DNA of 64,000 nucleotides from Coprothermobacter proteolyticus DSM 5265. Its GTDB lineage: Bacteria; Coprothermobacterota; Coprothermobacteria; Coprothermobacterales; Coprothermobacteraceae. The position numbers were made by a program, and so were the translations under genes. Positions 11,921-19,937 of the stretch are shown here, piece by piece. The notes under the pieces are model-generated. The model saw only the letters and a program-made list of their open reading frames with translations, was not told the origin of the DNA and ran no database searches. The stretch lies in assembly GCF_000020945.1 (NCBI RefSeq), contig NC_011295.1, positions 930,001 through 994,000 of the forward strand, written 5' to 3'. Positions within the stretch are counted from its first letter, which is position 1. Every line of letters begins with the position of its first letter.

Positions 11921-13600
11921 ATGCAGATTATGATATATGTGAGCCAAAGAAAACCCAATAAAACCTTAAAAAACTTCTTCTACAACCTTTCTCCAAAAAA
12001 AGAAATTAAGCGCGTAAACACACCTCAAGAGGCGGTGGACTTACTAAGTAAGAAAGTGGATTCATATGTGTGCGTGGACTTGCTCACAACAAATCTGGAC
12101 GTGCAGACCCTAAACGCACTCATGGAAAACAGTGATAACCTGCTACTTTTGGGACTACACAGTATGCGCCAGAAAAAGAAGGTGGGCATATTTAGCAGAG
12201 GCAGAGCAAACATTGCACTTTTTGATACGGTGGGAACTGCTCTGCAAGAGGCGGGACTGGTTAAAAACGCAAAGCTGATTAACTTGTACAAACCACAAAC
12301 CACAGAAATAACAGAGGATGACATTACTTTTGACAGAAGCTTGCAGCAGGACGAACTGGAAGAAATCAACTTCATACCCCTTAGCTCAGAAGATGCTGCT
12401 GTGGCGATCATGGAACAACTGCCAAAACTGGACTTAGCCATACTTGGTTTGCCCTATCCCATGAACACAGAACATTTCCTGTGGCACTTGGTAGAAAGAA
12501 TCAAAAACGGAAACGGCGGAACCGACTTCATTTTGGTTCGACAGCGCATGCAGAAACCAAAACAGCGCCCACACAGAGTGGAAACAGAGGACCCCACAAC
12601 AGTTTTCGTACGCAATACATTTCCTAAAGCTTCTTTCAACAAGGAATGGATAAGACAGCGGAAAAATGAAAGGAAACAAAGAATTGCTGTGGTCATACCA
12701 GCATTTAATGAAGAAGAAACTATTGCTGAAGTGGTGCAGTGCTACCTGCCCCTTAAAAAAGAAGGCATATTGGATCGCATCGTTGTAATAGACAACGATT
12801 CCACTGATGCCACCTTCAACATAGCAAGGCAGGCAGGGGCTGAGGTCTTTAGAAGTGGTGAAATTCATCCGGAACTGGGCGCTTTTCGTGGAAAAGGGGA
12901 AGCTCTGTGGAAATCCCTGTTTGTACTAAGTAACATTGACATTGTGGCGTTTCTCGACGCTGACATAAAGAACCCCACCGAAGACATGGTGCTGGGCACC
13001 ATTGGACCTCTGGTTTTAAGAAGGGACATACAACTGGTTAAGGGCTACTTTAACCGAGGTGGACCTGAAGACAAAAACCTTAAAAGTGGTGGCGGCAGAG
13101 TAACAGAGATACTTGTTAGGCCACTGCTGAGTATGGAAATGCCTGAGCTACTGTTTTTGTTTCAGCCACTGTCAGGGTTTACAGCTGCTCGCACCTCCTT
13201 ACTAAGGTCCATACCCTTTTACACGGGCTACGGCATAGAAATTGGTTTTCTCATACACACTGCTAAAAAGTTTGGCGTAAGTGCTATTGCCCAGAGCGAC
13301 GTTGGATGGATTGTACACCGTAACCAAAGAATTGAAGCTTTAACGCGCATGAGCACGGAAGTATTGCAGGCTTTTCACGACGCTACGGAGACTGCTCAGG
13401 TGGAAACAGTGGAGCTGAAAACGTCACTGCTTTATGCCCTTCTTTCCAGCGAAAAGTACTCCTTGCTAAAGCGAAATATAACGCAGCTGCGTAGACCACC
13501 GGTAAATACTCTGCTGAAAAGCCTAAGCAGTGAACCTAATAAAGCTTATACGGATTCGCCTAACGCGTCTGCTCCTGATAACACAAGAAAAGATTCTTAA
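11921..13600 (+). CDS. GpgS-like glucosyl-3-phosphoglycerate synthase with extra N-terminal domain
   Basis: Residues from about 254 onward form a GT-A glycosyltransferase closest in pattern to glucosyl-3-phosphoglycerate synthase (GT81): RIAVVIPAFNEEETIAEVV, VIDNDSTDAT, the metal-binding FLDADIKNP (Asp346, Asp348), LVKGYFNR, LSGF and YGIEIGFLI. GpgS transfers glucose from an NDP-sugar to 3-phosphoglycerate in the synthesis of the thermolyte/osmolyte glucosylglycerate. The first 210 residues are not part of the usual enzyme; DLAILGLPYPMNTEHFLWHL and FILVRQ resemble the end of a universal-stress-protein fold. The matching phosphatase (GpgP) is not nearby. ATG 11930 is an alternative start. The 3' end overlaps folD by 41 bases in convergent orientation. 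Confidence 0.7.
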   Translation: MQIMIYVSQRKPNKTLKNFFYNLSPKKEIKRVNTPQEAVDLLSKKVDSYVCVDLLTTNLDVQTLNALMENSDNLLLLGLHSMRQKKKVGIFSRGRANIALFDTVGTALQEAGLVKNAKLINLYKPQTTEITEDDITFDRSLQQDELEEINFIPLSSEDAAVAIMEQLPKLDLAILGLPYPMNTEHFLWHLVERIKNGNGGTDFILVRQRMQKPKQRPHRVETEDPTTVFVRNTFPKASFNKEWIRQRKNERKQRIAVVIPAFNEEETIAEVVQCYLPLKKEGILDRIVVIDNDSTDATFNIARQAGAEVFRSGEIHPELGAFRGKGEALWKSLFVLSNIDIVAFLDADIKNPTEDMVLGTIGPLVLRRDIQLVKGYFNRGGPEDKNLKSGGGRVTEILVRPLLSMEMPELLFLFQPLSGFTAARTSLLRSIPFYTGYGIEIGFLIHTAKKFGVSAIAQSDVGWIVHRNQRIEALTRMSTEVLQAFHDATETAQVETVELKTSLLYALLSSEKYSLLKRNITQLRRPPVNTLLKSLSSEPNKAYTDSPNASAPDNTRKDS

Positions 13601-14381
13601 ACAGACAAGCAGTAGTTACAGAACCCACTCCACCGGGCACAGGTGTGATGGCACGCACTAGTGGTTCCACGTTTTCACGATCTACGTCGCCCACCACCTT
13701 GCCGTCTTCCAATACGTTGGTGCCCACATCAATGACCACAGCACCCTCTTTTACATGATCTTTGGTAAGAAAATTGGGTTTACCTACTGCCACTACTACT
13801 AAGTCTGCTTGCCTTGATAAAGAGGGTAAATCCTTTGTGCGGCTGTGTGCCACAGTCACAGTGGCGTTGCGCTGCATGAGCTGTAAAAACGCTGGCAGAC
13901 CTACCGCTTCGCTTCTACCTATGACCAGTGCGCTTGCTCCTTCCAAAGGCAACACGTTGTAGAAATCCAAAATACTTAGTACGGCTTGAGGAGTTGCCGG
14001 CACCAAATTACCTCTGCCTTGCGCCAGTTTCCCCAAATTCACTGGGTGCAGAGCATCTACATCCTTCTCGGGGGGTATGAGGTCAGAAGCTTGCCTAAAG
14101 TTCCACTCCTTTGGGAAAGGCTTTAGCAGTAGTATGCCATGAACCTGTGAATCCTTGCCCATGACAACAACACTTTGAGTAAGCTCCTGAAACTGTTCTA
14201 CTTCGTTTACGCGAAGTTGAACATTTAGGCGCTGGGCTGCCTTGGAAAGGCCACTTAAGTAACCACCTGCATCGGAGCCCTTGTACTTAATAATGCCCAG
14301 CGTCAAATTCAGTGACGTCATGGGCTGAAGCTCTTCATAGATGGCATCTGCCACCGGTTTTCCTTTCATTATTAAGGCCAT
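13560..14381 (-). CDS. folD: FolD-like methylene-THF dehydrogenase/cyclohydrolase lacking key catalytic residues
   Basis: The 273-residue protein aligns along its length with FolD, which interconverts methylene-, methenyl- and formyl-tetrahydrofolate. Preserved are the motif Tyr (Tyr41), PPEKDVDALHP with the folate-site Asp, the dinucleotide loop VIGRSEAVGLP, VVAVGKPNFL and the C-terminal TPVPGGVGSVT. However the Y-x3-K motif reads YLSGL, so the catalytic Lys is Leu45, and the GILVQLPLP motif reads GILLLKPFP, so the conserved Gln is Leu. A Lys two positions later (Lys47) might compensate. The upstream glycine cleavage operon makes methylene-THF, so a role in one-carbon flow is sensible, but cyclohydrolase activity is doubtful. 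The gene stands alone. Confidence 0.82.
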   Translation of the reverse strand: MALIMKGKPVADAIYEELQPMTSLNLTLGIIKYKGSDAGGYLSGLSKAAQRLNVQLRVNEVEQFQELTQSVVVMGKDSQVHGILLLKPFPKEWNFRQASDLIPPEKDVDALHPVNLGKLAQGRGNLVPATPQAVLSILDFYNVLPLEGASALVIGRSEAVGLPAFLQLMQRNATVTVAHSRTKDLPSLSRQADLVVVAVGKPNFLTKDHVKEGAVVIDVGTNVLEDGKVVGDVDRENVEPLVRAITPVPGGVGSVTTACLFKNLFLCYQEQTR

Positions 14382-14508
14382 AAGCTTTCATCACCTCGCA
14401 AACAAGTTATATGCATGCATACATGCCTGTGCACAGCTAACTATGGCACAGGCACATTATTGCTTTGTAAAGAAAAACGCAAACAAAACATTTGCTTGCA
14501 TGGATTCA

Positions 14509-14619
<111 letters not shown>

Positions 14620-16092
14620 TTACCAACGAACTTTTAACTCCTTATTGGCTTTTACCTCATCAAGGCGCCTAACAGGGGTGTCATGTGGAGCACTCAAAAC
14701 CACATCAGGATTAGTAGCCGCTTCCTCCACAATCTCCTTTATGGCTTGCACAAAGGCATCTAAGTTTTCTTTTGTTTCCGTCTCAGTGGGTTCAATCATG
14801 AGTGCTTCTTTCACAATGAGCGGGAAATACATGGTTGGTGCATGAAAACCTTTATCCAGCAAACGTTTTGCAATATCCTGAGCTTTCACACCGTAGCGCT
14901 TTTTTACCTCTTCTGCTGTGGCAACATACTCGTGCTTACACAAACCAGGATAAGCTGTGGGCAGCGTATCCTCCATGGCAACGCGCATGTAGTTGGCATT
15001 CAAGACCGCCATGGTACCCACTTCGCGCAGTCCCGCTCCACCCAGGGATTTTATGTAAGCCAAAGCCTTTAAGGCAACTAAAATGTTCCCAAAATTGGAA
15101 CGTACCTTGCCAATACTACGAGGCCTGTCATAATCCCAATGGTAGCTACCATCTCCATCTTCATCTTCTGCTTTCACCAAAACAGGCTTTGGCAAAAACG
15201 GTTCCAGAGCTTTTTTGACTGCCACCGGACCGGAACCGGGACCTCCTCCACCATGGGGTGTGCTGAAGGTTTTGTGCAGATTCAAGTGAACAAAGTCGAA
15301 TCCCATATCCCCTGGTCTTGCCCAACCCAGCATGCCGTTAAGATTTGCGCCATCGCAGTACATAAGCCCACCCACACCATGTATGAGCTGTGCAATGCCC
15401 AAGATGTTTTTCTCAAACTTGCCCAGGGTGTTGGGGTTAGTCAGCATGAAAACTGCTGTATGATCGTTAACCAATGCTTTTAGCTGTTCCAAGTCCACTA
15501 AGCCCTCTTCATCAGACTTAACAGTAACCACTTTGAAGCCTGCCATGGTAGCAGAAGCGGGGTTGGTTCCGTGAGCGGAGTCAGGAATGATTACAGTGTC
15601 CTTTTCCAGAAGACCATGGTCTTTGAAATAAGCTTTTGCCATGAGCAGTGAGGTGAGTTCTCCGTGTGCCCCCGCGGCAGGCTGCAGGGTTATGGCATCC
15701 ATGCCCGTTATTTCAAGAAGATCTTGCTGCAAGGTATAAAGCAGTTCCAATAGTGGCTGAACCCTGTTTTCAGGCAAAGCTGGGTGTATGTCTTGGAACC
15801 ACGCCGCCACTTCTTCGTTTATCTTGGGGTTGTACTTCATGGTACAGGAGCCCAGTGGATAAAAACCGTTGTCCACACCGTAATTCAAGTTTGACAAATT
15901 GACAAAATGCCTGACCACTTCTACTTCACTAAGTTCAGGCATGCTTAGTGGTTCTTCGCGAAGAAACTCCTTGGGAAGAATTTCAGATATGGGCCGATCT
16001 TCAAGACCACTCACTGGCACTTGGGGCCCACGCCTACCCATTTTGTGCAGTTCTTTAAGCAAGGGCAATGTGCCTTTTCTACTGTTCATCAT
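14620..16092 (-). CDS. gcvPB: Glycine dehydrogenase (decarboxylating) subunit 2
   Basis: The 490-residue protein is the C-terminal half of the split P-protein of the glycine cleavage system. With subunit 1 it decarboxylates glycine and loads the aminomethyl group onto lipoyl-GcvH. The pyridoxal-phosphate lysine lies in NLHKTFSTPHGGGGPG, and other family signatures are YPLGSCTMKYNPK near the N-terminus and DSAHGTNPASA. It overlaps gcvPA by four bases (ATGA type) and ends just before a strong terminator, so it is the last gene of the operon. Confidence 0.95.
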   Translation of the reverse strand: MMNSRKGTLPLLKELHKMGRRGPQVPVSGLEDRPISEILPKEFLREEPLSMPELSEVEVVRHFVNLSNLNYGVDNGFYPLGSCTMKYNPKINEEVAAWFQDIHPALPENRVQPLLELLYTLQQDLLEITGMDAITLQPAAGAHGELTSLLMAKAYFKDHGLLEKDTVIIPDSAHGTNPASATMAGFKVVTVKSDEEGLVDLEQLKALVNDHTAVFMLTNPNTLGKFEKNILGIAQLIHGVGGLMYCDGANLNGMLGWARPGDMGFDFVHLNLHKTFSTPHGGGGPGSGPVAVKKALEPFLPKPVLVKAEDEDGDGSYHWDYDRPRSIGKVRSNFGNILVALKALAYIKSLGGAGLREVGTMAVLNANYMRVAMEDTLPTAYPGLCKHEYVATAEEVKKRYGVKAQDIAKRLLDKGFHAPTMYFPLIVKEALMIEPTETETKENLDAFVQAIKEIVEEAATNPDVVLSAPHDTPVRRLDEVKANKELKVRW

Positions 16093-17396
16093 CGCAGACC
16101 CTCCATGAGCTCAATAAGCTTGTCCATGTGTTCCTTGGTGCGCTTTTCTGTGACTGCCACCAAAAGCGTGTGCTCATCAATGACGGGACCCACATAGTAC
16201 CCGGAGTCAGCCAAAGCCTCCTGAACAGCCTCAGCATCCCGTGCTTTTATGGGGAATTCCTTGAAAAAGTACTGACGCTGCCAAAGTGGATAGCCCACGG
16301 AAGCCAACTTCTGAGCTAAATAGGTGCTCCTGTTCAAAATGGTTTGACCCAGCTCAGGAAGTGATCCTCCCATGAGAGACAGGTAAACAGCAGATGCCAA
16401 TGCCATGAGCCAGTGGTTGCTGGTAATGTTCGACGTAGCTTTCTCACGGCGTATGTGCTGTTCACGGGTTTGCAATGTGAGCACATAGCCCACCCTTCCA
16501 TCCACGTCCACAGTTTGCCCAGCCATTCTACCGGGCATGTAGCGGATGTAGTCCATCTTGGTTGCAAAGAAGCCAAAATGTGGTCCACCGTAACTCATGT
16601 GGTTACCAAGACTTTGCCCTTCTCCCACTACTACATCGGCTCCGTATTCATGTGGGCTTTTTAGTACGCCCAAGGACAGCGGATCTACGGCAGCCACAAA
16701 TAAGCCACCTGCCTTGTGGATCAGCTCTGAAGCCTGATTCATGTTTTCTAAGAAACCGTAGTAGTTGGGGTTTTGCATAACCAGACAGGAAACATTTGAT
16801 AAATCCTCAAGCTCAGAAAGGTCGGTTACCCCTTCCTTTTGGGGTAAGGTAAGTATTTCAAAGTCCTGACCCAGCTGATACGTTCGAAGAACTTCTATGA
16901 TGTCAGGATGCACGCACTCAGAGACCAAAACGCGTCTCTTCCCATTGATGCGCATAGCCATTAGCACCGCTTCAGCCACTGCACTGGCACCATCATAAAG
17001 GCTGCCATTCGCTACTTCCATGCCCGTCAGCTCACAGATGAGTGATTGGTACTCAAACATGGCTTGAAGGGTGCCCTGACTGATCTCAGCCTGATAAGGT
17101 GTGTAAGCGGTGTAGAACTCGGGTAAAGCGATTATCTTGTCCACTGCTGAAGGTACGTAGTGGTCATAAACGCCACCGCCTAAGAAGTAAACAGCACTGT
17201 TTGCATCTGGAATACTGCTTGCAGCTTTTCTAAAATACGCCCTAAGCTGTTCTTCGTCCCAGCCACCTTCAACTTGAAGATGTCTTTTGAGCAGTGCCTC
17301 GGTGGGTATGTCGCTGAAAAGCTCATCCACATTTCGAAGCCCGACGGCTTCCAGCATGGCTTTGATTTCTTCTTTGGTATGCGGCACGTACCTCAT
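16089..17396 (-). CDS. gcvPA: Glycine dehydrogenase (decarboxylating) subunit 1
   Basis: The 435-residue protein is the N-terminal half of the split P-protein, of usual length. It begins MRYVPHTKEEIKAML and carries the family blocks FLGGGVYDHYVP, YTPYQAEISQGTLQ, ELTGMEVANGSLYDGASA and SYGGPHFGFFA. The fold is the type I PLP enzyme, but the PLP lysine is on the partner subunit. It overlaps both gcvT and gcvPB by four bases, a tightly coupled order gcvT-gcvPA-gcvPB. Confidence 0.95.
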   Translation of the reverse strand: MRYVPHTKEEIKAMLEAVGLRNVDELFSDIPTEALLKRHLQVEGGWDEEQLRAYFRKAASSIPDANSAVYFLGGGVYDHYVPSAVDKIIALPEFYTAYTPYQAEISQGTLQAMFEYQSLICELTGMEVANGSLYDGASAVAEAVLMAMRINGKRRVLVSECVHPDIIEVLRTYQLGQDFEILTLPQKEGVTDLSELEDLSNVSCLVMQNPNYYGFLENMNQASELIHKAGGLFVAAVDPLSLGVLKSPHEYGADVVVGEGQSLGNHMSYGGPHFGFFATKMDYIRYMPGRMAGQTVDVDGRVGYVLTLQTREQHIRREKATSNITSNHWLMALASAVYLSLMGGSLPELGQTILNRSTYLAQKLASVGYPLWQRQYFFKEFPIKARDAEAVQEALADSGYYVGPVIDEHTLLVAVTEKRTKEHMDKLIELMEGLR

Positions 17397-18478
17397 TGCG
17401 TTTTCCCTCGCTTGTAGAACATCTTTGACACAACCTTGGCTGGCACCATTTGTCCATGGATTTGAACTTCAACAGGTGTGCCTATTTTCGCTTTATCCAC
17501 ACGCAAAAATGCCATGGCAATGCTTTTCTTCAAGAAGGGAGCCATGGTTCCCGAAGTAACCACACCCACTTCTTCACCTTCAGAAAAGACCTTGTAACCC
17601 TCTCGGGCAATACCACCGGTAATCTCCAATCCCATGAGCTTCTTTTGAATGCCTGATTCTTTTTGCTTTACTAAGGCTTCTCGACCTATGAACTGCGGTT
17701 TATCCCAGTCAATGACAAAAGCGTAATTCGATTCCAGCGGCGACGTTTCTTCATTAAGTTCGTGACCATAAAGGGGCAAACCAGCTTCAATGCGAAGTGT
17801 GTCACGAGCACCTAAGCCAGCTGGTTTCAAACCCAGTGAAGAACCAGCATCCATGAACTTATTCCACCACGTGGGGGCTTCCTCCATGGGGCCGTAAACC
17901 TCAAAACCGTCCTCGCCAGTATAACCAGTCCTGCTTATGATAAGGCCATGTTCAGGCACTGAGACAAACCCAAAGGCAGCCAAATCAACAACCTGAGGGA
18001 AATAGGTTTTCAATATGTCCACGGCTTTTGGTCCCTGCACAGCAATATCAAACCACTTGTCGGACACATTCTCGAACACGTGAGAGCCTTCTTTGGGCAG
18101 GTAGTTAAGTATGTGCTGGAAGTCCTTCTCAATATTCGCCGCATTTACCACAAGCAGTACTTCATCTGGCGATAGGCGGTAAACGATTAAGTCATCGACG
18201 ACGCCACCACTTTCGTTCAACAGCATGGTGTAAGCAGCCTTCAACGGTTCCAGCTTTGTGAGGTCCACCGTAACCACCATGTTTATGGCATCGATGTCGC
18301 CCTTGTAATAAAACTCGCCCATGTGGGAAACATCGAACATGCCAGCACTGGTTCGCACAGCCATGTGTTCGTCGATTATGCCACTGTACTGCAAGGGCAT
18401 TTCAAAGCCGGCAAATTCAACAAGCTTTGCTCCCAGTGTCTTATGCACTTCATACAAAGAGGTTCTTTTGAGCCCCAA
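17393..18478 (-). CDS. gcvT: Aminomethyltransferase (glycine cleavage T-protein)
   Basis: The 361-residue T-protein releases ammonia from aminomethyl-GcvH and makes 5,10-methylene-THF. Signatures include the N-terminal FAGFEMPLQYSG, FDVSHMGEF, the folate-binding region ISRTGYTGEDGFEVY and GLGARDTLRIEAGLPLYGHEL, and the C-terminal barrel with VTSGTMAPFLKKSIAMAF. AGGAGGCGATGAATC precedes the start. No gcvH (lipoyl carrier) or lipoamide dehydrogenase gene is in this operon, so these must be elsewhere. Confidence 0.95.
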   Translation of the reverse strand: MGLKRTSLYEVHKTLGAKLVEFAGFEMPLQYSGIIDEHMAVRTSAGMFDVSHMGEFYYKGDIDAINMVVTVDLTKLEPLKAAYTMLLNESGGVVDDLIVYRLSPDEVLLVVNAANIEKDFQHILNYLPKEGSHVFENVSDKWFDIAVQGPKAVDILKTYFPQVVDLAAFGFVSVPEHGLIISRTGYTGEDGFEVYGPMEEAPTWWNKFMDAGSSLGLKPAGLGARDTLRIEAGLPLYGHELNEETSPLESNYAFVIDWDKPQFIGREALVKQKESGIQKKLMGLEITGGIAREGYKVFSEGEEVGVVTSGTMAPFLKKSIAMAFLRVDKAKIGTPVEVQIHGQMVPAKVVSKMFYKRGKTQ

Positions 18479-18521
18479 GATTCATCGCCTCCTAAAAACA
18501 CATACAGAAACTTTTAGGAAG

Positions 18522-19844
18522 CTATCCCAGCGCAGCTTTTATTGATTCATCCAAAATTTCAATAGCTATGTCCACATGCTCCTCTTTTAGCGTTAATGGT
18601 GGTGCAAAACGGATCGCACTCTTGCCAGCAGCCAAGCACACCAAGCCACGCTTGAACGCTTCCTGAATGACTTTGTTTCTTAATTCATAATTATAGTCCC
18701 TCTTAACAGGATCTTTTACAAAATCGATTGCCAGCATGAGCCCAATGCCGCGCACATCGCCAATTACTTCGTATTTCTTCTGAAGTTCACGTAGCTGGTT
18801 TATGAAATAATCGCCAATCTTGGCTGCGTTTTCAACTAAACCAGATTTTAGAAGCTTTATGGTTTCAATGGCAGCCACAGCGGCTACCGGGTTGCCTCCG
18901 TAGGTGTTGGAGTGAGCTGATTCTTCCCAATCCATGACACTTTCCTTTGCTAAGCATGCACCCATGGGCATGCCAGAAGCGATACCTTTTGCAATGGAAA
19001 CTATGTCGGGTTCCACACCAAAATGTTCAATGGCAAACATTTTTCCTGTACGGCCCATGCCACTCTGTACTTCGTCAACGATGAGGTAGATCCCATGCTT
19101 ATCTAGTTCCTGCTTTAATCGGGGGAAGAAATCCTTTGGCGGTACGATGTAACCGCCTTCACCCTGAATGGGTTCTACTAACACAGCTGCTACGTCCTCA
19201 GGTGGAGCAACGGTTTCAAACATGCGATTCAAATACCAGATCACAAAATCGGTTACTTTCTCAGGCACTACGCCCTCAGGTGGTCTGTAGGTGTCGGGGA
19301 AAGGAATATGAACCACCTGAGGCATCATGGGAGAAAAGTATCTGCGCTGAATCACTTTTGAAGAAGTAAAAGACAAAGATCCCATGGTTCTTCCGTGGAA
19401 ACCACCTAAGAACCCAATATAAAGTGGCCGCCGCGTTTTGTACCTTGCCAACTTTATGCAAGCTTCCACTGACTCAGTTCCGCTGTTGGTGAAAAACACA
19501 CGGCCTTGCTCTTTGAAGGGCCTTATGTCATTTAGGGACTCTGCCAAAGTAACTTGTGGTTCATAGTAAAAGTCAGTACCTGCAAAGTGAAGGAATTTTT
19601 CCACCTGATTCTTTATGGCTTCCACCACTTGAGGATTTGTGTGGCCAACGTTCGTTACTCCCACACCGCTGGTCATGTCCAGGAACTCATTACCGTCTAC
19701 ATCGTAAATCCATACATCCTGCGTTCGTTCCACTACCAGGGGAACATCTCGGCTTAGTGAAGTGGACATCACCTTCGCGTCGCGCTCGATAATTTCTTTC
19801 GCCTTTGGGCCAGGCAGCTCCGTCTTAATTTGTGGTCTATTCAT
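18522..19844 (-). CDS. Class III PLP-dependent aminotransferase (archaeal GABA/ornithine aminotransferase or racemase-like)
   Basis: The 440-residue protein has the class III layout: DGNEFLDMTSGVGVTNVGH, FFTNSGTESVEACIKLAR, FHGRTMGSLSFTSS, VEPIQGEGGYIVPP, LIVDEVQSGMGRTG and the PLP lysine in VSIAKGIASGMPMGA. Its form is closest to the archaeal 4-aminobutyrate-type family, some members of which act on ornithine and others of which are amino-acid racemases, so the substrate is uncertain. It is the first gene of the operon that continues into gcvT, 43 bases downstream, which suggests amino-acid fermentation with nitrogen transfer linked to glycine. An AGGAGG site precedes the ATG. Confidence 0.85.
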   Translation of the reverse strand: MNRPQIKTELPGPKAKEIIERDAKVMSTSLSRDVPLVVERTQDVWIYDVDGNEFLDMTSGVGVTNVGHTNPQVVEAIKNQVEKFLHFAGTDFYYEPQVTLAESLNDIRPFKEQGRVFFTNSGTESVEACIKLARYKTRRPLYIGFLGGFHGRTMGSLSFTSSKVIQRRYFSPMMPQVVHIPFPDTYRPPEGVVPEKVTDFVIWYLNRMFETVAPPEDVAAVLVEPIQGEGGYIVPPKDFFPRLKQELDKHGIYLIVDEVQSGMGRTGKMFAIEHFGVEPDIVSIAKGIASGMPMGACLAKESVMDWEESAHSNTYGGNPVAAVAAIETIKLLKSGLVENAAKIGDYFINQLRELQKKYEVIGDVRGIGLMLAIDFVKDPVKRDYNYELRNKVIQEAFKRGLVCLAAGKSAIRFAPPLTLKEEHVDIAIEILDESIKAALG

Positions 19845-19874
19845 GGGAACACCTCCTTAGTAGTTAATATTATT

Positions 19875-19904
19875 TTAACACTTTTGCACACTTTGTTCTA
19901 TAAT
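19875..19904 (+). promoter_or_regulatory. Promoter of trkH-trkA
   Basis: TTAACA (19875-19880) is followed after 18 bases by a perfect TATAAT (19899-19904). The GAGGGTG ribosome site and ATG follow about 20-34 bases later. The opposing aminotransferase gene starts at 19844, so both promoters share this 93-base divergent gap. Confidence 0.65.
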
Positions 19905-19937
19905 GTATAGCCGTGAGAATTGCGAGGGTGATAAAAC

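Noticed and set aside
19845-19937. Glycine riboswitch before the glycine cleavage operon
   Set aside because: The gap is 93 bases, shared with the trkH promoter, and shows no tandem aptamer features.
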